Of a stretch of DNA of 13,626 bases, positions 7,936 through 13,626 are shown in pieces. A program made the translations under genes and the position numbers. Every line of letters starts with the position of its first letter. The stretch's first letter is position 1. The notes below the pieces were generated by a model. The model made no database searches. It saw only the letters and a list, made by a program, of their open reading frames with translations, and was not told the origin of the DNA. The DNA lies in assembly GCA_031261945.1 (NCBI GenBank), contig JAISIQ010000188.1:1-13626 (forward strand), written 5' to 3'. The stretch is from Methanobrevibacter sp. (GTDB lineage Archaea > Methanobacteriota > Methanobacteria > Methanobacteriales > Methanobacteriaceae).

Positions 7936-8502
7936 TTGACAAAAGTTATTTTATTAAGTGGAAGCCCAAGAGAAAAAAGTAATACAATGGATGTTTTAAA
8001 TATATGTGCTCAAGAAATTGAGAAGAAAGGTGTTGAAGCTGAGATAATTTCTCTTAGATGAAAAAACATTAAATCATGTATTGCATGTGATAAATGTGCA
8101 GGGAATGGTAATTGTATTTTAGGAGATGGTTTAGAAGAGATTATTGATAAATTAAAAGATGCTAATGGATTTATTCCAGCCACACCAGTTTATTTTGGAA
8201 CTGCTCGTGGAGATTTAATGTCTGCACTCCAAAGAATTGGAAAAGTCTCTCGTGGAAATGGTAATTTCTTATCTGGAATGGTTGGAGGTCCAATAGCTGT
8301 TGCAAGAAGAGGAGGACATACCTTAACATTACAAGAAATGTCAATGTTTTTTAATATCAATGGCATGATTATTGTAGGCTCTGACTATTGGAACATGGTC
8401 TTTGCAGGTCCAGAAGGCACATCATTTGATGATGAGGAAGGAATTAACACAATAAAAGAATTTGGAGTGAATGTTGCAAATTTAATCAATAAAATTAACT
8501 AA
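7936..8502 (+). pseudogene. Iron-sulfur flavoprotein (NADPH-dependent FMN reductase-like), interrupted by in-frame TGA
   Basis: One continuous frame of 188 codons encodes a complete flavodoxin-like protein, except for TGA at 8059-8061 (codon 42). Before it is the FMN phosphate loop LLSGSPREKSNT (residues 6-17). After it comes the compact cysteine motif Cys48-x2-Cys51-x2-Cys54-x5-Cys60, the hallmark of methanogen iron-sulfur flavoproteins that carry FMN and a 4Fe-4S cluster and pass electrons from ferredoxin. The C-terminal part (PVYFGTARGDLMSALQRIG onward) looks intact. Start: TTG at 7936 behind GGAAGTG (7924-7930); no in-frame ATG precedes it. The TGA sits where relatives, as I recall them, often have Gly, so a single GGA-to-TGA change would explain it. 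The rest of the frame shows no decay, suggesting a recent mutation or a sequence error. A product restarting at ATG 8218 would lack both cofactor motifs. Confidence 0.82.
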
Positions 8503-8514
8503 TTAAAAGTTTTA

Positions 8515-8582
8515 TTTTTATTGTTTTTATCTTATAATTTTTCAACTTTTTACTTTTTTAGTTTTTAAATTTTTTAATTTTT
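8515..8582 (+). terminator. Cluster of eight T5-T6 tracts
   Basis: Runs of five or six T occur at 8515, 8524, 8538, 8547, 8554, 8562, 8570 and 8578, all on the coding strand between the flavoprotein stop and the next start. This is a strong candidate for archaeal oligo-T termination and separates the flavoprotein transcript from the phosphopantetheinyl transferase gene, whose own promoter would then have to lie within the same tract. Confidence 0.6.
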
Positions 8583-8594
8583 ACCAGTTTTAAC

Positions 8595-9302
8595 ATGTTA
8601 TTATATTATATGAATGTTTCAAAATTGAATTTAGAAGATATTAATAATTTAAAACATTTAATATCTCCTGATAGAGTGAAAAATATAAATAATTTTCTTT
8701 TTAGTAAAGATAAAAAGTTATCTTTAGGTAGTGAATTATTATTAAGGTTTATTTTGAGAAAAATTCATATTACTGATCCTATTTTTTATAAAAATAGCTA
8801 TGGAAAACTTTTTTTAAAAAATTATCCTAATATTCATTTTAATATTTCTCATAGTGAAGATTATGTTGTTTGTGGTGTATCTACAGATAATTTAGGCGTA
8901 GATATTGAATTAATTAGTGCTGTTGATTGTGAAATAGCTAAAAACTATTTTCATAAAATAGAATATGAATATCTTAAAAAATCTAATGATTTTAATAATT
9001 CTTTTTATAAATTATGGGTTTTAAAAGAAAGTTATGTTAAAATGTTAGGTTTAGGGTTAAAAAAGGATTTAAATTCATTTTATATAACTTTTGATGGCGT
9101 TAATAAAGAATTTAATATTTTTGATGAATCAAATCATTTAGATGAATATTGTAGATTACCTAAGTTTAAAGTTTGGAAAATTAGTAATAAAAAGGATAAT
9201 AAAATTGATAATAGCTATTATTTAAGCCTGTGTTATATAGAAAAGGCAGATAATATAGAACTTATTGAAATTAAGAATATTGATGAAATTTTACAACATT
9301 AA
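8595..9302 (+). CDS. Sfp-type 4'-phosphopantetheinyl transferase
   Basis: It transfers the phosphopantetheine arm of coenzyme A to the serine of carrier domains, converting apo-NRPS to holo-NRPS in the cytoplasm. The 235-residue length matches the Sfp/EntD group. Signatures: NSYGKLFL (near residue 69), FNISHS (82-87), GVDIEL with metal-binding Asp103 and Glu105, and WVLKESYVKMLGLGL (141-155) with Glu145 and Lys149. Start: ATG at 8595 is preferred over ATG at 8610 because LLYYMNVSKL aligns with the usual first strand of Sfp proteins. No Shine-Dalgarno is visible before either, so the mRNA may be leaderless or translated without one. Archaea do not depend on a type II fatty-acid carrier protein, so the NRPS in this window is its obvious substrate; that pairing is inference from context. 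Confidence 0.95.
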   Translation: MLLYYMNVSKLNLEDINNLKHLISPDRVKNINNFLFSKDKKLSLGSELLLRFILRKIHITDPIFYKNSYGKLFLKNYPNIHFNISHSEDYVVCGVSTDNLGVDIELISAVDCEIAKNYFHKIEYEYLKKSNDFNNSFYKLWVLKESYVKMLGLGLKKDLNSFYITFDGVNKEFNIFDESNHLDEYCRLPKFKVWKISNKKDNKIDNSYYLSLCYIEKADNIELIEIKNIDEILQH

Positions 9303-9319
9303 CTTACATTATACATATT

Positions 9320-9342
9320 AATTATAATTATAATTATAATTA
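9320..9342 (+). repeat. AATTAT hexamer tandem repeat
   Basis: Three perfect AATTAT copies (9320-9337) and a partial fourth lie in the spacer after the phosphopantetheinyl transferase gene. Simple AT microsatellite; no function can be assigned. Confidence 0.8.
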
Positions 9343-9417
9343 AAATTTAATAAAGTATTGATAAAGTTTAATAATATTTAATAAAATTTAAGTTATAAAA
9401 TAAGCAAATATGACCTA

Positions 9418-9430
9418 ATTCCACTGGAAT
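9418..9430 (+). promoter_or_regulatory. Palindrome ATTCCACTGGAAT upstream of the ProC-like gene
   Basis: Perfect 6-bp arms ATTCCA/TGGAAT flank a single central C. It stands out because it has five G/C bases in an otherwise nearly pure A/T spacer, and it ends 12 bp before a TATA-like box. This geometry suits an operator for a dimeric regulator acting at or just upstream of the BRE. Confidence 0.55.
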
Positions 9431-9442
9431 AAGAAGGGATAA

Positions 9443-9453
9443 TATATAAATAT
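9443..9453 (+). promoter_or_regulatory. TATA box for the ProC-like gene, implying a very short leader
   Basis: TATATAAATAT-like sequence (9443-9453) follows the purine-rich GAAGGGATAA. Archaeal transcription starts about 22-27 bp downstream, near 9470-9476, which is at or just before the ATG at 9476. The GAAGGGA at 9433-9439 is too far from the ATG to serve as a ribosome binding site. Confidence 0.5.
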
Positions 9454-9475
9454 AAACAAAAACTATAAAAAATCT

Positions 9476-10354
9476 ATGAAAAAAATAGGATTCATTGGTT
9501 ATGGAAATATGGGACAAATGATAATTAATAATATTTTATCATTAAACTTAATAAATCCAGAAAAAATGATCATATCTACAAGAACAATAGCTAAATTAGA
9601 TAAAATAGAAAAACAATACCCTGAAATTGAAATTACTGATGATAATGGCTATTTAGCTAAAAATTGTAATAAAATATTTATTTTTATTGAAACTCCTGAG
9701 TTCCAACCATTACTAGAAGAAATAAATAGCTATTTAGATGAAAATAGCTATTTAATCCATGTTTGTGCAGGTCTTAATTTTGGAAACATAGCTAATATTT
9801 ATAAAGGCCCTGTAAGTCAAGTTATTCCTTCTATTATTTCAACCTATAATAAATCAGATCATTCTGATAAATTAAAATATCCCAATGGAGTTTCTCTTAT
9901 AACTCATAATGAAAAAGTTAATACAAAAAATAAGGACTTTTGTGAGAATTTATTTAGTAAATTTAGTTATATTAAAACTATTAAAACTATTGAAAATAAT
10001 GAAGATATGAAAATAGCTACTATTTTAACAAGTTGCGGACCTGCTTTTATTTCACTTATTATAAGAAAAATAGCTATCATTGCAAATAGCTATTCTCAAG
10101 ATTTAACTATTGAAGATATGGAAAATTTACTTATTAAAACATTCTATGGAACATCTAAACAATTAGATAATGATAATTTAGCTATTAGTGAAATAATAAC
10201 TAAAACAGCTACTAAAAAAGGAATTACAGAAACTGGATTAAGGTATTTAGATGAAGAAATTGATGAAATAGCTATTAATTTATTTAATCAGCTATTTGAA
10301 AAATATAGTGTTGTTGAAGATAGATTAAATTCTGAATATTCTATTAATCAATAA
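9476..10354 (+). CDS. ProC/ComER-like NAD(P)-dependent reductase (divergent pyrroline-5-carboxylate reductase family)
   Basis: 292 residues. The N-terminal Rossmann domain begins KKIGFIGYGNMG, the NADPH-binding GxGxxG-type turn (residues 5-13), and STRTIAKLDKI resembles the 2'-phosphate loop. The C-terminal helical dimerisation domain has SCGPAFI (186-192) and TKKGITETGL (246-255). True ProC enzymes have SGSGPAY and TPGGTT at these places; here the Pro-Gly is Lys-Lys and one Thr is Glu, so the proline-forming reaction is doubtful. It may be a ComER-like protein or act on another cyclic imine. No Shine-Dalgarno precedes ATG 9476, but a TATA box lies close upstream. The gene contains four perfect AATAGCTATT palindromes. 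A role in tailoring an NRPS imine product is a guess from position only. Confidence 0.75.
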   Translation: MKKIGFIGYGNMGQMIINNILSLNLINPEKMIISTRTIAKLDKIEKQYPEIEITDDNGYLAKNCNKIFIFIETPEFQPLLEEINSYLDENSYLIHVCAGLNFGNIANIYKGPVSQVIPSIISTYNKSDHSDKLKYPNGVSLITHNEKVNTKNKDFCENLFSKFSYIKTIKTIENNEDMKIATILTSCGPAFISLIIRKIAIIANSYSQDLTIEDMENLLIKTFYGTSKQLDNDNLAISEIITKTATKKGITETGLRYLDEEIDEIAINLFNQLFEKYSVVEDRLNSEYSINQ

Positions 10355-10738
10355 AATCAATGAGATGAGAATAATAAGAATAATAAAAATAATATTAAAA
10401 ATAATAATATAATAAGAATAATACTAAAAATACTAATAATTTCAAATAAAATATTATAATAATTATTAAAAATATTAATCATTGTTAATATAATTGAATA
10501 ATAATACTAATACTAATAATACTAATGCTAACAATATATTTACTACAATATAATAATATTAATAACTAATTCTAATACTAAAAATAATTCTAATACTAAC
10601 AATCTTAATACTAATAGTTCTAATACTAATACTAATAATATTACTGATACCAATTATAATAATAAAATTAATTAAAATAAAATTATAATAAAAATAAATA
10701 ATAAGATGAAATAATAGAAATCAAAGAAAATAGCTATT
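9725..10738. repeat. Dense cluster of AATAGCTATT palindromes
   Basis: The perfect 10-bp palindrome AATAGCTATT lies at 9725, 9743, 10085, 10267 and 10729 here (start positions), and elsewhere at 4970, 9210, 12569 and 13517. Near copies are at 8793 and 10069. Some copies are read as Asn-Ser-Tyr and others as Ile-Ala-Ile, and one is intergenic, so protein sequence does not explain them all. Four copies share the longer GAAAATAGCTATT (9743, 10729, 12569 and 13517 groups). Confidence 0.75.
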
Positions 10739-10786
10739 AAATTAATAAATATTAAAACTAATCTTTTTTAAAATAAGGTAATTAAT
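10355..10786 (+). other. 432-bp low-complexity spacer
   Basis: Almost entirely A, T and scattered C, with (AAT)n, (ACTAAT)n and AATTCTAATACTAA (10568 and 10586, 18 bp apart). Between in-phase stops, 10532-10675 is open and reads mainly as Asn, Thr and Ser codons. It has no ATG and no ribosome binding site, so I do not call a gene. No tRNA, hairpin RNA or oligo-T terminator stands out until ATCTTTTTTAA (10761-10771). Confidence 0.7.
10729..10752 (+). promoter_or_regulatory. Putative promoter of the E2-like gene overlapping an AATAGCTATT palindrome
   Basis: The palindrome at 10729-10738 is followed directly by AATTAATAAATATT (10740-10752), a possible TATA box that would start transcription near 10775. 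The ribosome binding site AAGGT (10775-10779) then precedes ATG 10787 by seven bases. The palindrome would lie at the BRE position. Speculative in an AT-rich region. Confidence 0.35.
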
Positions 10787-11782
10787 ATGAATAAAAATAA
10801 TATAAATGAAAATAATCTTAATGACGATTCAAATAAAGAAACAAGAGCTTATAAACGTGAAAGACAGAAAGGAGAACGTTGGGATGGGTATAAAGTTCAA
10901 AGTATTCCTTCTTTTCAAAAATTATTACCTTATTTAATGAAAACACGTGATGCTTCAACTAATTTCTTTGAAGCTACTTATGATGTAAGTGAAGTAGTGA
11001 AATATTTAGATAAAAAGAATCAAGAACTTAAAGAAGAACGAGAAAAAGAAAAAAAAGAAGAAAAAATAGAAAAAAACGATCCAACTAATCCTATAAAAAA
11101 ATATAATTATAATCAATTTTTTATAGCAACAATTGTTAGAGTATTTGCACTTAGACCTCATTTAAACAGATTTGTTGCAGGAAAAGACATTTATCAAAGA
11201 CATAATATTGAAATAGCTTATGTTATTAAAAAAGAATTTTCAGATGAAGGTGAAGAATCTATTACTATTTCTGCATTTGAAAGAGATTCTAATCTTGAAG
11301 ATGTTGCTAAAATATTGAGTCCCGCTATTGAAGGTGTTAGAACCGAAACAAATGATGAACAAGGAGATTTTATAGGAACATTGATGAAATTTCCAAATTT
11401 TGTAACAAGTTTCATAGTATGGATCTTAGATTTCTTTATAAAAATTGGACATTGCCCAGTTTCACTTAGAAAGATGGATGTGATGCAATCTTCAGCTTTT
11501 ATATCTAATCTTGGAAGTATTGGTCTTGAAAATGTACCCTATCATCATTTATATGATAGAGGAACCACATCTGTATTCCTTACAATCGGGAAAGTTAGAA
11601 AAGGATTTGTTCCTACAAAAGAGGGAATGGTTGAAAAAGATCTCGTAGATATGAAAATTACTATGGATGAACGTATTACAGACGGATTTTATTTAGTAAA
11701 AAGTCTCGATGTCTTACAAGATATTTTAGAAAATCCTCAAAAACTTGATGAACGTCTAAAAGAAGTTCCTATTGATGAATAG
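10787..11782 (+). CDS. 2-oxoacid dehydrogenase E2-fold acyltransferase-like protein, catalytic His replaced by Glu
   Basis: 331 residues. The C-terminal half matches the catalytic domain of E2 acyltransferases and chloramphenicol acetyltransferase: SSAFISNLGSIG (near residues 243-254), the following FLTIGKVRKG strand and KITMDERITDGFYLVKSL (from residue 290). The E2 signature is DHRxxDG, where His is the general base; here it is DERITDG, with Glu295, Asp299 and Gly300. No lipoyl or E1/E3-binding domain is present, nor are E1/E3 genes nearby, so it is not a normal dehydrogenase subunit. A very charged stretch (about residues 70-105, Lys/Glu-rich, likely coiled coil) sits near the N-terminus. 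ATG 10787 has AAGGT seven bases upstream. NRPS condensation domains share this fold, so an acyl-handling role is conceivable, but activity cannot be inferred. Function unknown. Confidence 0.78.
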   Translation: MNKNNINENNLNDDSNKETRAYKRERQKGERWDGYKVQSIPSFQKLLPYLMKTRDASTNFFEATYDVSEVVKYLDKKNQELKEEREKEKKEEKIEKNDPTNPIKKYNYNQFFIATIVRVFALRPHLNRFVAGKDIYQRHNIEIAYVIKKEFSDEGEESITISAFERDSNLEDVAKILSPAIEGVRTETNDEQGDFIGTLMKFPNFVTSFIVWILDFFIKIGHCPVSLRKMDVMQSSAFISNLGSIGLENVPYHHLYDRGTTSVFLTIGKVRKGFVPTKEGMVEKDLVDMKITMDERITDGFYLVKSLDVLQDILENPQKLDERLKEVPIDE

Positions 11783-11917
11783 CTAACTAAAATAAAGATA
11801 ATAATAATGATAATAATAGATTACAATGTTGTCTTAATTTAAAAATAAAAATTATAATTTTAGTAGAAAAATGCTAATTTTTAGTAATTCATGTAATAAT
11901 TAATGGTATGATCCTAT

Positions 11918-13626
11918 ATGAACACTTTAAATGAATTTATTTTAAAAGAAGCCAAAGATAAATTAAATTTTGAAAGACCTTGGTTGAAATACTATCCTGA
12001 AACAACTCTTCCCAATATTGAGTATCCTGATAAAAATATGTATCAAATGATAGAATTTGTTAGTAAAAAAATTCCTAAATATGATGCTATTGAATTTATG
12101 GGAAAAAAATTAACTTTTAAAGAACTTATAGAATCAATTGATATATGTGCTCATAACTTTATTAAATTAGGAATAAAAAAAGGAGATAAAGTAACAGTAT
12201 GTTTACCAAATATTCCTCAAGCAGTAATATCTTTCTATGCCATCAATAAAATTGGAGCTATTGCAAACATGATACATCCATTGTCTGCTCCAAAAGAAAT
12301 AGAATATTATTTAAATCTTACAGGAAGTGAATATGCAATTACAACAAACTTTGCATATTCAAATTTCCAAAAAATAGAAAAAAATGTTAATTTAAAGAAA
12401 ATAATAATATGTAAAATAAGTGATTATCTAAAATCTGCAAAAAGAGCAGGATTTTGGTTATTAGCTGGAAGAAAAATCCCTAAAATTCCAAAAAATGATA
12501 ACATAATCAAATGGAAAAATCTATTGAAATTAGAAAAAGAAGATGGATTAAAAAATGAATATGGAGAAAATAGCTATTCTAATTTTCCAATAGGCGAAAA
12601 AGAAGATCCTGCAGCTATTTTATACACTGGAGGAACTACTGGAAAGCAGAAAGGAGTTGTTTTATCTAATCTTAACTTTAATGCATTGGCTTTGCAAACA
12701 GGATCACAAGCAGATGTTGAATTAGAAAATAAAATGATGTGTATTATGCCATTTTTCCATGGTTTTGGATTAGGTGTGACATTACATACAGCACTTGTAT
12801 TTGGTGGGCAAGCTATTCTTGTTCCTAAATTTACACCAGAAGATTTTGCAAAAACATTTAATAAACACAAACCAGAGTTTATTGCAGGCGTTCCAACATT
12901 ATTTACAGCACTTACTCGAACAAAAGCTATGAAAAAATCTGATTTTTCTCATCTTAAAGGAATCTTTTCTGGAGCTGACACCTTACCAAATGATATAAAA
13001 ATTCAGTTTGAAACTTTTATAAAAGAAAGAGGATCAAGTGTCCAAATTAGAGAAGGTTATGGTTTAACTGAAACTGTTACTGCAAGTTGTTTAACTCCAC
13101 CAGAAGAATATAGGCTTGGAAGCGTAGGTATTCCATTTCCAGATACTTTATATCAAATATGTAAACCCGGTACTCAAGAACCTTGTGGAATTGATGAAGA
13201 AGGAGAAATATGCATAGCTGGACCTACTGTTATGTTAGAATATTATAAAGAAAAAGAAGAAACTGACATTGTACTTCAAAAACATAGTGATGGTTGTATT
13301 TGGGTTCATACTGGTGATTTAGGAACTATGGATGCGGATGGATTTGTATATTTTAAACAAAGAATTAAAAGAATTATAAAAAGCTCAGGTTATTCTGTTT
13401 TTCCAACACAAATTGAAAATGTTCTTATTGATGACGAGATGGTGGCTAACTGTTGTGTAGTTGGAGTTCCAGACGATTACCAGATGGAAAGAATACGTGC
13501 ATATGTAATTCTTGAAAATAGCTATTCTCCCTCAAAAGAATTAGAAGCAAAGCTATTAAAAAGATGTAAAGAATATTTAAGTAAATGGAGTGTTCCTCAA
13601 GAATTTATATTTAGAGATGAACTTCC
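11918..13626 (+). CDS. FadD-like acyl-CoA synthetase / acyl-adenylate ligase, 3' end outside window
   Basis: The frame is open from ATG 11918 to the right edge (569 codons) with no stop. It activates a carboxylic acid, probably a fatty acid, with ATP to an acyl-AMP and then to a thioester. Motifs: P-loop YTGGTTGKQKG (residues 236-246), MPFFHGFGLG, EGYGLTETVTA, VHTGDLG with Asp467, and the hinge region FKQRIKRIIKSSGY followed by FPTQIEN. The window ends inside FRDELP, just before the usual GK with the second catalytic lysine, so about 20-30 residues are missing. It is free-standing, with no carrier domain visible. ATG 11918 is the first in-frame start after TGA 11909-11911; no ribosome binding site is seen. 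It could load an acyl starter for a lipopeptide NRPS or serve unrelated lipid metabolism; Methanobrevibacter gut species often take up acids. Confidence 0.9.
   Translation, partial: MNTLNEFILKEAKDKLNFERPWLKYYPETTLPNIEYPDKNMYQMIEFVSKKIPKYDAIEFMGKKLTFKELIESIDICAHNFIKLGIKKGDKVTVCLPNIPQAVISFYAINKIGAIANMIHPLSAPKEIEYYLNLTGSEYAITTNFAYSNFQKIEKNVNLKKIIICKISDYLKSAKRAGFWLLAGRKIPKIPKNDNIIKWKNLLKLEKEDGLKNEYGENSYSNFPIGEKEDPAAILYTGGTTGKQKGVVLSNLNFNALALQTGSQADVELENKMMCIMPFFHGFGLGVTLHTALVFGGQAILVPKFTPEDFAKTFNKHKPEFIAGVPTLFTALTRTKAMKKSDFSHLKGIFSGADTLPNDIKIQFETFIKERGSSVQIREGYGLTETVTASCLTPPEEYRLGSVGIPFPDTLYQICKPGTQEPCGIDEEGEICIAGPTVMLEYYKEKEETDIVLQKHSDGCIWVHTGDLGTMDADGFVYFKQRIKRIIKSSGYSVFPTQIENVLIDDEMVANCCVVGVPDDYQMERIRAYVILENSYSPSKELEAKLLKRCKEYLSKWSVPQEFIFRDEL

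Noticed and set aside
8059..8061. TGA as a selenocysteine codon
   Set aside because: The position is not a catalytic Cys site in the family, the cysteine motif is complete without it, no SECIS-like hairpin is visible nearby, and Methanobrevibacter is not known to make selenoproteins.
8218..8502. Independent 94-residue gene
   Set aside because: It is the in-frame C-terminal part of the interrupted flavoprotein and would lack the FMN loop and Fe-S cysteines.
9433..9439. GAAGGGA as ribosome binding site for the ProC-like gene
   Set aside because: It is more than 35 bases from the ATG and no in-frame start lies at proper spacing; it fits better as part of the promoter.
10532..10675. Open stretch as a small gene
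   Set aside because: No start codon or ribosome binding site, and the composition is pure Asn/Thr/Ser/Ile repeat.
12574..12870. Minus-strand open frame
   Set aside because: It lies opposite the P-loop and FFHGFG region of the acyl ligase and is a shadow of that gene; the same applies to minus frames at 3241-3441, 5994-6254, 6579-6794 and 11218-11415.
1..13626. tRNA, rRNA or insertion sequence
   Set aside because: No G/C-rich tRNA-like segment, no conserved rRNA stretch, no transposase frame and no terminal inverted repeats were seen on either strand.

Overview
The window is very AT-rich (about a quarter G+C by eye). All its genes lie on the + strand, separated by A/T-only spacers with oligo-T tracts rather than GC-rich hairpins, and several starts lack a clear Shine-Dalgarno. 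Together with an iron-sulfur flavoprotein of the methanogen type and strong Ile/Asn/Lys codon bias, this suggests a methanogenic archaeon of the Methanobacteriales, most likely Methanobrevibacter. Non-ribosomal peptide synthetases (NRPSs) next to MATE exporters are known from rumen Methanobrevibacter. The genus is an inference; no rRNA or other marker is present.

Layout. 1-4146 is the 3' part of an NRPS: partial condensation (C), adenylation (A), thiolation (T) and terminal thioester reductase (R) domains. 4259-5824 is a 14-TM drug/H+ antiporter of the major facilitator superfamily (MFS). 5980-7767 is a MATE-family exporter fused to a C-terminal RsbW-like ATPase domain. 7936-8502 is an iron-sulfur flavoprotein gene interrupted by one in-frame TGA. 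8595-9302 is an Sfp-type phosphopantetheinyl transferase. 9476-10354 is a divergent ProC-like reductase. A 432-bp low-complexity spacer follows. 10787-11782 is a protein of the 2-oxoacid dehydrogenase E2 acyltransferase fold with Glu in place of the catalytic His. 11918 to the right edge is a FadD-like acyl-CoA/acyl-adenylate ligase, cut just before its C-terminal catalytic lysine.

How it may work together (inference). The phosphopantetheinyl transferase would activate the T domain. The NRPS would add an amino acid selected by an unusual specificity pocket (read by hand as D-P-Q-S-S-G-L-I-A-K), and the R domain would release the product as an aldehyde or alcohol. The MFS and MATE proteins are candidate exporters. 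The ligase, the ProC-like reductase and the E2-like protein could supply or tailor an acyl group or a cyclic imine, but may equally be unrelated neighbours.

DNA-level structure is rich. The perfect palindrome AATAGCTATT occurs at least nine times in different reading frames. Several spacers carry short direct repeats, and an Asn/Ser microsatellite encodes the C-A linker of the NRPS.
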